Assembly (NCBI GenBank): GCA_031376385.1 | Contig: JANMDQ010000023.1 | Location: 186,001-250,000 of the forward strand | DNA length: 64,000 bases | Source of the DNA: Aquisediminimonas sp031376385 | GTDB lineage: Bacteria; Pseudomonadota; Alphaproteobacteria; Sphingomonadales; Sphingomonadaceae | Direction: 5' to 3' | Shown here: in pieces, positions 8,274-16,146 of the stretch | How the letters are laid out: each line of letters begins with the position of its first letter | How positions within the stretch are numbered: position 1 is the first letter of the stretch | Notes under the pieces: model-generated | Database searches by the model: none | What the model was told of the DNA's origin: nothing | The model's input: only the letters and a program-made list of their open reading frames with translations | Made by a program: the position numbers and the translations under genes

Positions 8274-9070
8274 AGCGCACGATGCTTCCCCTGAACGGTT
8301 TGCGCGTGTTTGATGCAGCGGCCCGGCATTTAAGCTTTACACGCGCAGCCGACGAGTTGGCAGTCACGCCAGCAGCTGTTGGCCAACAGATACGTGCACT
8401 TGAGGATGTACTTGGAGTTGTGCTGTTCCGCCGCGCTCCAAAGGGGCTCGAACTGACGCCAGAAGCTGACGCCGGGCTGGACGCTTTGCGTGCAGGATTC
8501 CTTCAGTTTGAAGACGCGGTGCAAATGATGCAGGCCGGACAATCATCGAAATCGTTGACCATTGCTGCCCCGCGTGATTTCACGGCCAAGTGGCTTGCGC
8601 CGCGCCTTGCTGAGTTCGGGCGGAGTGACCCCGAATTGCGCTTTATTTTGGTAGGCAGCGAAGGAGAGCTGGATTTTACCGAGGCCAACCTTGACCTTGC
8701 CATTCGTTTGGCTGACGGACCCGGAAGGCATGAAGGGGTCCGATTGGCCGAAGGCGCAATGGTGACCATCGAGGCCCCCGAGGGCAGAGGCGATACGCGC
8801 ATTGGCTGGGGCGGGCCTAGCGATGAAGACGGAGCTTCACTACGTGTGTCCGATGCCGGTCTTGCCATCGACGCCGCAGCCAGCGGATTTGGCCGGGCGA
8901 CAGTGCCACATTTGCTGGTGCAAAGTGATTTGGCTTCGGGCCGGGTTCGAGCGGTGGACAACGCCATACCGCATCACCAGGCCTATTGGCTTATCGCGCC
9001 ATTACCACAGTGGCGGCAGAAAAAGGTCAAAGCGCTGGTGGAGGCTTTGATAGGCGCTGCGACCTTTTAG
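8270..9070 (+). CDS. LysR-family transcriptional regulator (GcvA-like)
   Basis: A 266-residue LysR-type regulator with an N-terminal winged helix-turn-helix, LNGLRVFDAAARHLSFTRAADELAVTPAAVGQQI, read here as two overlapping segments across residues 8-42. A periplasmic-binding-protein-like effector domain follows (about 90-260), and the overall style is GcvA-like. GTG 8270 overlaps the apaG stop; ATG 8282 is an alternative start. Being last in an operon with metZ and apaG, it may control sulfur amino acid genes, but that is inference. Confidence 0.85.
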   Translation: MKRTMLPLNGLRVFDAAARHLSFTRAADELAVTPAAVGQQIRALEDVLGVVLFRRAPKGLELTPEADAGLDALRAGFLQFEDAVQMMQAGQSSKSLTIAAPRDFTAKWLAPRLAEFGRSDPELRFILVGSEGELDFTEANLDLAIRLADGPGRHEGVRLAEGAMVTIEAPEGRGDTRIGWGGPSDEDGASLRVSDAGLAIDAAASGFGRATVPHLLVQSDLASGRVRAVDNAIPHHQAYWLIAPLPQWRQKKVKALVEALIGAATF

Positions 9071-9528
9071 AGCAACTCATCACCGTCCGCTCCAAACATC
9101 AACCGACCCGCAGCGCGCCTTGCAAACTTGAGCGTCTCAGCCTTACGTCGAGCCGCCGGCAGCGGCGCATCAACGGCCTCGCGGAGTATGACGGCATCGT
9201 AGCGGTCCGCAACTATTAACCCCGCGCGTTCCGGCATTAACGTCGGTCGATCAAAGAGTTTCAACTCAAACCCTTGCGGCACAGCCCAAAAATATCGGTC
9301 GCAATAGTCTAAATATTCTGTCCATTTTCCGTCCCCAAGCAAATCCGCTCGGGAGACCTTAACCTCAATAATGGTGATGCTGCCTTTGGGGCAAAGCGCC
9401 ATCATGTCAGCCCGCCTGCCATTGCCCAGAGGCACTTCGGCCATGGCCAGCCAGTCATGGCGCAGCAAAAGCCGCGCGGTTCCCCGCACGACATCTGCTG
9501 CAATCAGTGGATCGATGTTCCCAGCCAT
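9067..9528 (-). CDS. mmcB: MmcB family DNA repair protein (putative endonuclease)
   Basis: A 153-residue protein of the MmcB family, first named in Caulobacter for mitomycin C sensitivity. A PD-(D/E)xK nuclease-like core is visible: RRADMMALCP supplies the Asp and IIEVKVSRAD the ExK. No LexA-type box (GTTC-N7-GTTC) is evident just upstream. Its 3' end overlaps the convergent LysR gene by 4 bases. Confidence 0.8.
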   Translation of the reverse strand: MAGNIDPLIAADVVRGTARLLLRHDWLAMAEVPLGNGRRADMMALCPKGSITIIEVKVSRADLLGDGKWTEYLDYCDRYFWAVPQGFELKLFDRPTLMPERAGLIVADRYDAVILREAVDAPLPAARRKAETLKFARRAAGRLMFGADGDELL

Positions 9529-9551
9529 CGGCTGGAGTTAGCGAGTTTCGC

Positions 9552-10196
9552 TCAGCGATAGAAGACGTGATTCCCAAGAGCCGCAACGCGGGTCAGACGC
9601 CAGCCGGGCGAGACATGATTGGCGTGGAAAAAAAGGGCCTTTCCGACGCCGCTAGACCATGATTTGTCCTGCGCGACTTTCGAAATGGCTACTGCTTCAC
9701 GCCAACCACGACTGCCGCGAGCGATGGGCGGAAATCCGCCTCCGCGCACGAACGAGAATTGACTGGGCTGCTTCACAACGCCGCAGATACTTGACGGGAA
9801 GCGACCTGATTTGGCGCGGTTGATGATAACTTCCGCGACCGCCAATTGGCCAACAAGAGGCTCACCTTTCGATTCAAAATAGATAGCAGCGGCAAGGCAC
9901 TCGGCCTCGGCGCCTTCGACCTGAGCGCCGCTATGTTGGGCCACGAGCGCGCTCAGCGACTGAGCACGCTCGCGCTCCATGTCAGCGGGAGCGGCACGTG
10001 TCGGCGCTTCGATACGGTCTGGAATGGTCGATTGTTCGACGATTGCAGCTTCGATCACGGATTGGGGCAATAGGGCCGAATCAACGCGATCAGGTAGATC
10101 ACTAGCGGTAACCGCTGAGCTGCCCGCAAGACTTGCAAATGCAGCAATACTCAAAATGGAACTGACCGCCACAGCAGCCTTAAAATTGAACGACAT
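9552..10196 (-). CDS. Cell wall hydrolase, SleB/CwlJ family
   Basis: A secreted peptidoglycan hydrolase of 214 residues from the preferred start. The N-terminus MSFNFKAAVAVSSILSIAAF is a signal peptide. The C-terminal Hydrolase_2 domain (about 100-214) shows ECLAAAIYFESKGEP with the catalytic Glu, VAEVIINRAKSGRFP, SQFSF and FHANHVSPGW. The frame is open to 10241, but the signal peptide fits ATG 10196. In non-sporing alphaproteobacteria these enzymes probably remodel the wall. Confidence 0.87.
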   Translation of the reverse strand: MSFNFKAAVAVSSILSIAAFASLAGSSAVTASDLPDRVDSALLPQSVIEAAIVEQSTIPDRIEAPTRAAPADMERERAQSLSALVAQHSGAQVEGAEAECLAAAIYFESKGEPLVGQLAVAEVIINRAKSGRFPSSICGVVKQPSQFSFVRGGGFPPIARGSRGWREAVAISKVAQDKSWSSGVGKALFFHANHVSPGWRLTRVAALGNHVFYR

Positions 10197-10361
10197 TGAA
10201 AATCTTAACTGTGCGGAAAGTCGATCAAAACAAGCAGCCATTCACTCTGGCCCTTGAGATCTTCCCCCGTCTGCGTCCCCGTCCAATTCCTGCAAACACA
10301 CGCAGGCGACAACAGGGCTATGCTGTGCGTTCAACCCCCGTCATATTGCAGCGCAACAAAG

Positions 10362-10703
10362 TCAATCATCACCCATCATTTCAGCGATGAGCCGTTCCCC
10401 GGACGGGACGTCCAGTTCAATCACCCAGATGTCCGGATCAAATGCACGGCGGCGCTGGATATAGCGGTCAAATTCTTCAGCACTATCAACATCTTGTGGC
10501 CCGACTCGGCCCCAGTGATAGCTGCCGTCGCCCGATATGGTCCGCTCATAAAGCCCAATATTGCGTCCCTTTTCGGTCAAAAAGATCAAGATCGAACCCG
10601 CTGTTACATCGCCTTTGGACAGCACCATTGCGTGGCCACCTTCGGCCTCCGTTCGCCGAATCAAAGCCGAAACTAGCATTCCACTGGCGAGTCGCGCGGT
10701 CAT
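10362..10703 (-). CDS. DUF1491 family protein
   Basis: A 113-residue protein matching the alphaproteobacterial DUF1491 family: SGMLVSALIRRTEAEGGHAMVLSKGD, quoted here only in outline, then LYERTISGDGSYHW and a C-terminal DPDIWVIELDV. The function is unknown. No signal peptide or membrane segment is seen. It starts within the last 4 bases of the upstream hotdog thioesterase gene, so the two are probably co-translated downstream of ptsN. Confidence 0.82.
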   Translation of the reverse strand: MTARLASGMLVSALIRRTEAEGGHAMVLSKGDVTAGSILIFLTEKGRNIGLYERTISGDGSYHWGRVGPQDVDSAEEFDRYIQRRRAFDPDIWVIELDVPSGERLIAEMMGDD

Positions 10704-11179
10704 GACGCGCTGCTATATCCGGCAAGAGTGGCCAATGAAATTCCCGATCGCATGAAAGTGCCAGTGCCGCGCGCGGCTTCCTCCCCGTCCGCATCGATCA
10801 GTCGCGCCTCTGCAATGAATACACGTTTGCGCCCACTGACCCAGCGGCCCTCGGCAATCACGGGGCCCGCCTTCAAAGGCCGCATGAAGAACAGGTTGAA
10901 TGCCGTCGTTAGCAGAAACCGGTCCGGCACCAGACTGTTCGCCGCATAAAAAGCCGCATCGTCAAGCATTTTGAAATAAGCAGAACCGTGCACTGCCCCT
11001 GCTGCATGATAATGGCCTTCGCCCACCACAAAGTTGATCCGGCATATGCCAGATTCGGGAATATCCATCGCTGATTGATAGGACTGGTTGACCCGCGCCG
11101 TCGCATATAGCGACTCGAGACCCCGAAAATGAGAGGCTGCGGGAAGCAGTTCTGCCTCCCCCAACCCCTCAGGCAGCAT
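10700..11179 (-). CDS. PaaI-like hotdog-fold thioesterase
   Basis: A 159-residue hotdog protein. HGSAYFKMLDDAAFYAANS is the hotdog helix region with the conserved HG, and FNLFFMRPLKAG with AEARLIDADGEEAARGTGTF are the strands of the PaaI acyl-CoA thioesterase group. The frame is open up to 11263, but ATG 11179 fits the family and overlaps the ptsN end by only 11 bases. The substrate is unknown. Confidence 0.8.
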   Translation of the reverse strand: MLPEGLGEAELLPAASHFRGLESLYATARVNQSYQSAMDIPESGICRINFVVGEGHYHAAGAVHGSAYFKMLDDAAFYAANSLVPDRFLLTTAFNLFFMRPLKAGPVIAEGRWVSGRKRVFIAEARLIDADGEEAARGTGTFMRSGISLATLAGYSSAS

Positions 11180-11636
11180 CACGAACTTTAGTACCAGCGA
11201 TGACAGCCATCGCCGCGTCAGACGATCCCGCCCCGCGCAATTTGGCAACAAAAGCCGCATCACGAAGCCAGCGGCTAACCATGGCCAGTGCCTTCAAGTG
11301 GTCAGCACCGGCATCGGGCGGCGACAGCAAACAGAACACCAGATCAACTGGCATATCATCGATAGCTTGAAAATCGATCGGCTGGGCCAAATGAACGAAC
11401 AGCGCCACGATATGATCAAGTCCGGCAATTTTACCGTGCGGAATCGCGATACCGTTTCCAAACCCTGTCGATCCTAAGCGTTCCCGCTCGGTCAAGCACT
11501 CTATCACATCCTGAGCGTCAAGGCCGTATTCGCGCTCCGCCCCTTGCGCCAGCAGCGCAAGCAACGGCTTTTTGCCCGCCACGGTCACACCCGCAGCTAC
11601 TGCCCCTTCGCTGAGCAGTTCAGCAAGACTGTTCAT
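11169..11636 (-). CDS. ptsN: PTS IIA-like nitrogen regulatory protein
   Basis: EIIA-Ntr of 155 residues. The phosphorylated histidine is in GNGIAIPHGKI (H67), with the upstream signature ERERLGSTGFG. It is the terminal phosphoacceptor of the nitrogen PTS (PtsP-PtsO-PtsN), which regulates potassium, nitrogen and stress pathways by protein contacts. It lies directly downstream of hpf, as in many proteobacteria. Confidence 0.92.
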   Translation of the reverse strand: MNSLAELLSEGAVAAGVTVAGKKPLLALLAQGAEREYGLDAQDVIECLTERERLGSTGFGNGIAIPHGKIAGLDHIVALFVHLAQPIDFQAIDDMPVDLVFCLLSPPDAGADHLKALAMVSRWLRDAAFVAKLRGAGSSDAAMAVIAGTKVRDAA

Positions 11637-11680
11637 AACACCTGTTTCTTTCTAATGTGGATCAGACCGGAAGCCCGCGC

Positions 11681-12253
11681 TTAGTGCGGCTCAACCCATC
11701 CAATCGTGCCGTCCCCCCGGCGGTAAACCATATTATGTGCGCCTGTTCCGCTATTACGAAATAAAAGCGCGTTCGTATTCCTCAAATCCAGCATCATTAC
11801 AGCATCCGATACACTGGCCTCTGGTACATCGACACGTGTCTCAGCGATGATCGGCGGGTTATCCGCCACCTCTTCCTCTTCCTCGCTGCTGGAAAACACC
11901 GTGTAAGCGGCATTATCTTCTGCTTTTGCAGCGGCGGCGGCATTGCCATTCTTATCCTTGAGGCGCCGCATATAGCGTCGCAACTGTTTTTCAACCTTTT
12001 CCGCAGCCCCATCGAATGAGGGATGGGCCTCTTGACCGCTGCCGCTGGCCTTCAGGACAACTCCTTGCATGACATGCGCGATGATATCGCAGGAAAATCC
12101 GTGATCATGAGGCCCCCGACCAAAGGTAACGTGAGCAGACAGCGCGCGCGAAAAATATTTATCCGCTATTCCCTGTAGCCGCGTCTCGACATGAGTTTTT
12201 AGCGCCGCGCCAGTGTCCACTTGATGGCCGGAAACACGAATGTCCATGGGCAA
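11681..12253 (-). CDS. hpf: Ribosome hibernation promoting factor, long form
   Basis: A 190-residue long-form HPF. The N-terminal S30AE domain (1-100), starting MDIRVSGHQVDTGAAL, binds the 30S decoding centre. The C-terminal dimerisation domain (about 135-190), with VMMLDLRNTNALLFRN and YRRGDGTIGWVEPH, joins ribosomes as 100S dimers in stationary phase. An acidic linker (SSEEEEEVADN) lies between. An AGGAG Shine-Dalgarno precedes the start. ptsN follows. Confidence 0.93.
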   Translation of the reverse strand: MPMDIRVSGHQVDTGAALKTHVETRLQGIADKYFSRALSAHVTFGRGPHDHGFSCDIIAHVMQGVVLKASGSGQEAHPSFDGAAEKVEKQLRRYMRRLKDKNGNAAAAAKAEDNAAYTVFSSSEEEEEVADNPPIIAETRVDVPEASVSDAVMMLDLRNTNALLFRNSGTGAHNMVYRRGDGTIGWVEPH

Positions 12254-12279
12254 ACTCCTTTGAAAACGGCGCAGACCGA

Positions 12280-13008
12280 CTAGCCTGCGCTTTGGTGGAT
12301 GTCAGTCACTTCGTGCAAATCACCAGAAAGCCAAAGCGGATCCTTAAGCTGGGCGATAAATAGGCTATGCCGTCCGAGCTCATCCGCACTGGCACTATGC
12401 ACACGCGCGGGACGCGGAGCAGACCTAAAACTCGACCCGCCGTCTCCAACCGGGAACATCATCGGACGCGGCGCAACATCAAGTCCAAGGCCAATTTGCC
12501 GCCCGCCCGTGAGTTCCACGTAAATCTGCGCAAGCAACTGCGCATCAAGCAGCGCGCCGTGATTGACACGGTGGCTGCGATCAACGCCAAAACGCGTGCA
12601 AAGCGCGTCTAGACTATGCTTAGCACCGGGAAATTTGCTCCGTGCAAGCGCCAGCGTGTCCACCATCCGGGTCATTGGAATGCGCAGGCGACCGCACCCG
12701 TCCATTTCGGCATTGAGGAAGGCAAAATCGAAGCTCGCATTGTGGGCGACAAGAGGCGAATCTTCGATGAAATCAAGCAAATCCTCCACATGGTCGCCAA
12801 ACAGTTTTTTATCGGACAGGAAGGAGTCAGACAGACCATGCACTGCGTAGGCAGCTGGGTCCATCGGTCGTTCGGGGTTAAAATAAGCGTGAAAGCTGCG
12901 GCCTGTTTCAACCCGGTTGACCATTTCGAGGCAGCCAATTTCGACCATCCGGTCGCCGTTTGCTGGGCTGAGCCCCGTCGTTTCGGTGTCGAATACAATC
13001 TCTCTCAT
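12280..13008 (-). CDS. dnaQ: DNA polymerase III epsilon subunit (proofreading exonuclease)
   Basis: A DEDDh exonuclease of 242 residues. Exo I is FDTETTG (D7, E9), Exo II is VAHNASFDFAFLNAE, and Exo III is HGALLDAQLL with the catalytic His and Asp. The frame is open upstream to 13062, but MREIVFDTETTGL is the family start. A C-terminal polymerase-binding tail follows. It is the last member of the leftward ppsR-maf-aroE-coaE-dnaQ cluster, 7 bases after coaE. Confidence 0.93.
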   Translation of the reverse strand: MREIVFDTETTGLSPANGDRMVEIGCLEMVNRVETGRSFHAYFNPERPMDPAAYAVHGLSDSFLSDKKLFGDHVEDLLDFIEDSPLVAHNASFDFAFLNAEMDGCGRLRIPMTRMVDTLALARSKFPGAKHSLDALCTRFGVDRSHRVNHGALLDAQLLAQIYVELTGGRQIGLGLDVAPRPMMFPVGDGGSSFRSAPRPARVHSASADELGRHSLFIAQLKDPLWLSGDLHEVTDIHQSAG

Positions 13009-13015
13009 CGTCTGA

Positions 13016-13636
13016 TCAGTATCCGCCTTTCCCTGACTTAATACAAGTGACCAGACGCACAACGGCGCGATATGTTTCGATTCTAAGACAGCCGGTTTCG
13101 ATTACGACATCGGCGCGGCGTCGTTTGATGCGGTCTGGCACCTGTAGCCTACGGATTTGCTTGAATTTGGCAGCCGTCATCCCCCGCCTACGCATCACGC
13201 GCTTAGCCTGCATCCAGCCCGGGGCAGAGACTGTGACGATCACGTCAACTTGCCGCAGCACTTGGCGTTTGGCCGCGCGCTTGGAGGCTTTTTCAAACAA
13301 AAGTGGGATATCGAGAACAATCATTGGTCTTGACTTGAATCGTTGCAAGAAACGTTGGCGCGTCGCGGCGACGACCGGGTGGATGATCCGCTCCAGCGCA
13401 CGCAATTCCTTTGGTTGACCCAGCACCATCGGCCCCAATTTCTGCCGGTCCACTCCGTTTGGCCCAGTCGACCCCGGAAAACGTACTTCTATCGCTGACA
13501 CAAGCGCCCCGCCGAGACCTTGCAGACGATGAACCTCTGCGTCAGCATCAAAGACCGGGACCCTCAGTCGCGTGAACATGGCCGATACCGAGGACTTCCC
13601 CATGCCAATCGACCCTGTAAGGCCAATGCGGATCAT
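13016..13636 (-). CDS. coaE: Dephospho-CoA kinase
   Basis: The last enzyme of coenzyme A synthesis, phosphorylating the 3'-OH of dephospho-CoA. The P-loop is GLTGSIGMGKSS (residues 5-16), followed by VPVFDADAEVHRL and IIHPVV; LDIPLLFEK is also typical. Length is 206 residues from ATG 13636, which overlaps the aroE stop by 4 bases; the longer frame to 13669 is not needed. Confidence 0.93.
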   Translation of the reverse strand: MIRIGLTGSIGMGKSSVSAMFTRLRVPVFDADAEVHRLQGLGGALVSAIEVRFPGSTGPNGVDRQKLGPMVLGQPKELRALERIIHPVVAATRQRFLQRFKSRPMIVLDIPLLFEKASKRAAKRQVLRQVDVIVTVSAPGWMQAKRVMRRRGMTAAKFKQIRRLQVPDRIKRRRADVVIETGCLRIETYRAVVRLVTCIKSGKGGY

Positions 13637-14442
13637 GACGTCAGAAGCCCACGCAGTTCGTCGTCGCAATCCTCGGGCACTGGCGAACCAAAGAACATCT
13701 CAAAGGCCAAGGCGGCCTGGCCAATAAGCATCTCGAGCCCGTCCACAGTATCCAGCCCGTGTTCCCGTGCGGCCTTAAGCAGACCAGTTTCAAGTGGAGA
13801 ATAGACCAAATCATAAACTATGGCACCTGCTGGCAACAGGGATAAATCCAAATTCAGCGGCGGCTGGCCCGTCATTCCAAGCGCGCTTGCATTGACGAGC
13901 AATGCAGCGGGCGGCAGCGATGCCGTCACAGCTTTTACGTCCCCCTTCAGCCCAAAGCGCGCCAGCAAGGCCGCCGCTTTTAGAGCGTTGCGCGCAAGGA
14001 TCGTCACAGGCCCCGCACCGACTTGCTTCAAGGCAAAAAGAACAGCTTGAGCTGCGCCGCCGTTCCCCACCACCACCACCGGCGCGCCAAAAAGCGGGTA
14101 GTCGAGAATAGGCGCTATGAACCCGCCTGCGTCAGTGTTCGTTCCAATCAGTAGGCCGTCTTGACGGATCACTGTGTTCACTGCCCCGATCGATCCGCGG
14201 ACGTCCCCAGGGTCCGCCACATGGTCCATAACCGCCAGCTTGTGCGGCATTGTGACATTGCAGCCCCGCCAATTTGTGTCTTCGCGTCGGCACGCGATAT
14301 AATCCTCTAAGTCTTCTGATCGGACATGACAGGAACGGTATTCTGCCTCGATCCCCAGTTTGGTTAACCAGAAGCCGTGGATCAGAGGCGATTTGCTCTG
14401 CACAATCGGATCGCCAATCACTTCGGCATAAACTCGTGTCAT
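13633..14442 (-). CDS. aroE: Shikimate dehydrogenase
   Basis: AroE (269 residues) reduces 3-dehydroshikimate with NADPH in the shikimate pathway. Substrate-binding SKSPLIHGFWL and NVTMPHK (catalytic Lys) and NADP-binding VVVGNGGAAQAV are visible, with VDGLEMLIGQAA near the C-terminus. It overlaps maf and coaE by 4 bases each. Confidence 0.95.
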   Translation of the reverse strand: MTRVYAEVIGDPIVQSKSPLIHGFWLTKLGIEAEYRSCHVRSEDLEDYIACRREDTNWRGCNVTMPHKLAVMDHVADPGDVRGSIGAVNTVIRQDGLLIGTNTDAGGFIAPILDYPLFGAPVVVVGNGGAAQAVLFALKQVGAGPVTILARNALKAAALLARFGLKGDVKAVTASLPPAALLVNASALGMTGQPPLNLDLSLLPAGAIVYDLVYSPLETGLLKAAREHGLDTVDGLEMLIGQAALAFEMFFGSPVPEDCDDELRGLLTS

Positions 14443-15029
14443 GTAAGACCGTCCTGGCGGCGCAGAGCGGCCAATACCCAGAGCAGCGGCATACCGAGGA
14501 CCGTAAAATGGCTGCCCGTCACGCTTTCAAACAATTGCACTCCGCGCGCTTCCATCCGGAAACACCCCACGCAACTGGCAATCGCTGGCCATTCATGGGT
14601 GAGATAATCGTCAATAAACGCGTCCGACAAGGGTCGCACGGTCAGGCTGGCCGTATCGACGACGGATTCCACGACTCGACCATTACGCGCCAGCACCGCT
14701 GCACTTATCAATGTCATTGTCTGACCTGAAAAGGCGCGCAAATGCGCCATTGCATTGTCGCGATTCGTCGGTTTATCATAAATCCGGCCGTCGACGACCA
14801 CAATGGAATCCCCTCCCAAAACCAGCGTTGACTGCTGCGTTAGAGACATGGTCATGGCTTTTGCCTCAGCCAATGCCAAAGCAATGGCCCCAGGGGGGGC
14901 GCCTTGATCTTGCATGACTCGCTTAATGCCAATTTCATCAACGTCGGCAGGGCAGGACTGATGCAGCACACCCGCAGAATTGAGCATCGCACGACGTGAC
15001 GCACTGGCCGAGGCAAGGATCAGTGTCAT
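14439..15029 (-). CDS. maf: Maf-like nucleotide pyrophosphatase (first paralogue)
   Basis: A 196-residue Maf protein, a house-cleaning enzyme hydrolysing non-canonical or modified nucleoside triphosphates. Signatures are LILASASASRRAMLNSAG, the metal-binding LGGDSIVVVDGRIYDKP, and VTGSHFTVLGMPL. The MEARGVQLFESVTGS ending resembles alphaproteobacterial Maf proteins located in ppsR-maf-aroE operons. A second Maf is encoded at 43484. It overlaps ppsR and aroE by 4 bases each. Confidence 0.92.
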   Translation of the reverse strand: MTLILASASASRRAMLNSAGVLHQSCPADVDEIGIKRVMQDQGAPPGAIALALAEAKAMTMSLTQQSTLVLGGDSIVVVDGRIYDKPTNRDNAMAHLRAFSGQTMTLISAAVLARNGRVVESVVDTASLTVRPLSDAFIDDYLTHEWPAIASCVGCFRMEARGVQLFESVTGSHFTVLGMPLLWVLAALRRQDGLT

Positions 15030-15847
15030 TCGGGAACTTTTGCCTCTTGATGCAAGTTGATGATTGCTGCCGCCACTTCCTCAATCGAGCGCCGCGTCAC
15101 ATCAATCACTGGCCACCCATTATCTGCGAATATTCGGCGGGCGAAAGCAACTTCACGCTGCACCGATTCAACATCAACATAGTCAGTCTCTGGCGCTTGG
15201 TTGAGCGAGAGCAGCCGATTGCGCCGCACTTGGATCAATCGTTCGGGATTAATGATTAACCCCACAATCAACGGCTTAGTCAAATTATAGAGAATATCCG
15301 GCGGCGGAGATTCGATAACAAGCGGCACGTTGGCGGTCTTGAACCCGCGATTGGCGAGATAAATGGCTGTCGGGGTCTTGGATGTACGTGAAACCCCTGC
15401 AAGGATGATATCAGCCTGATCCCAGTTCTCGCACCCGGCCCCGTCATCATGAGCAATTGTAAATTGGATGGCCTCCACTCGGTCAAAATACGCGGCGTCC
15501 AGACTATGCTGCCATCCGCGACGCGCCTTTGCGGTTTGGCCAAGAACAGCAGACAAAGCATCAACCACAGGGTCCAATACCGCGACAGTTGGCAAGGCCA
15601 ATGCCGCGCAGCGCCGTTCGAGCATCGCCCGCATATCGTTGCTCACCATCGTGAACAGAACCAACCCAGGACTGGAGACCACTTCATCCAACGTCCGTGT
15701 TAAATGCCCTTCGGTACGGACCATTGGCCAAAAATGCTTGACCGTTTCCACACTGTCAAACAGAGCAAGCGCAGATTTCGCAATGGTTTCCAGTGTCTCG
15801 CCTGTTGAGTCTGAGACCAAATGAAGATGCAGGCGCGTGGTCGTCAA
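15026..15847 (-). CDS. ppsR: Pyruvate, phosphate/water dikinase regulatory protein (DUF299)
   Basis: A 273-residue DUF299 bifunctional Ser/Thr kinase/Pi-dependent phosphorylase that switches pyruvate phosphate dikinase or PEP synthetase. It has LHLVSDSTGETLETIAKSAL at the N-terminus and the P-loop-like ILAGVSRTSKTPTAIYLA in the middle. It is the first gene of a leftward operon with maf, aroE, coaE and dnaQ, and its promoter must lie in the putative origin region. Confidence 0.92.
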   Translation of the reverse strand: MTTTRLHLHLVSDSTGETLETIAKSALALFDSVETVKHFWPMVRTEGHLTRTLDEVVSSPGLVLFTMVSNDMRAMLERRCAALALPTVAVLDPVVDALSAVLGQTAKARRGWQHSLDAAYFDRVEAIQFTIAHDDGAGCENWDQADIILAGVSRTSKTPTAIYLANRGFKTANVPLVIESPPPDILYNLTKPLIVGLIINPERLIQVRRNRLLSLNQAPETDYVDVESVQREVAFARRIFADNGWPVIDVTRRSIEEVAAAIINLHQEAKVPE

Positions 15848-15873
15848 ATGCTCAGTCCCTTGGTTGCCCGTCT

Positions 15874-15882
15874 GTGGACAAC
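15874..15882 (-). other. DnaA box, one mismatch
   Basis: TGTGGACAA on the plus strand, the complement of TTGTCCACA, differs from the TTATCCACA consensus at one base. It is within the putative oriC, close to the ppsR start. Confidence 0.5.
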
Positions 15883-15964
15883 TCTTAGGATAGACGTAGC
15901 TGAAACCTCAGCATCATCGCAACCCTCGCTTTGATGCCCGCTAGGCTGAATTTCAGCCCTACGC

Positions 15965-15973
15965 TTATCCACA
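15965..15973 (+). other. DnaA box, perfect
   Basis: TTATCCACA is an exact match to the high-affinity DnaA box consensus. It faces the second perfect box 23 bases away in the opposite orientation. Confidence 0.75.
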
Positions 15974-15996
15974 TACTGCCAACACGTCTTTGCATC

Positions 15997-16005
15997 TGTG
16001 GATAA
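15997..16005 (-). other. DnaA box, perfect, opposite orientation
   Basis: TGTGGATAA is the reverse complement of the consensus TTATCCACA. A run of seven G residues follows it, next to two GANTC sites. Confidence 0.75.
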
Positions 16006-16146
16006 TGGGGGGGACTCCAAGCGACTCGCGACGGTCTCTCGCCAAATTTGGGGATGAATAAGGGGACAGTTCTTAAACCCCGCTTTTGTACTGCCTACAT
16101 CAATCAACAACCTTGAGATTCTTCTTATAAGGATTAGGGGGAGGGC

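Larger units (their letters stand above)
15848..16146. other. oriC: Putative chromosomal replication origin (oriC)
   Basis: This 299-base gap between divergent ppsR and hemE holds two perfect DnaA boxes of the form TTATCCACA (15965-15973 plus, 15997-16005 minus) and a one-mismatch box (15874-15882 minus). GANTC sites, targets of the CcrM methylase in alphaproteobacteria, occur at 16013, 16023 and 16117. The side next to hemE is AT-richer (about 16070-16135). Caulobacter Cori is also next to hemE, and the mnmG-rsmG-parAB-parS group lies 6-10 kb to the right, as expected. Genes on both sides point away. Position by inference; no experiment. Confidence 0.72.

Noticed and set aside
15376..15395. 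A half parS-like ACGTGAAAC in ppsR.
   Set aside because: Only one half of the palindrome matches; the other half has several mismatches.
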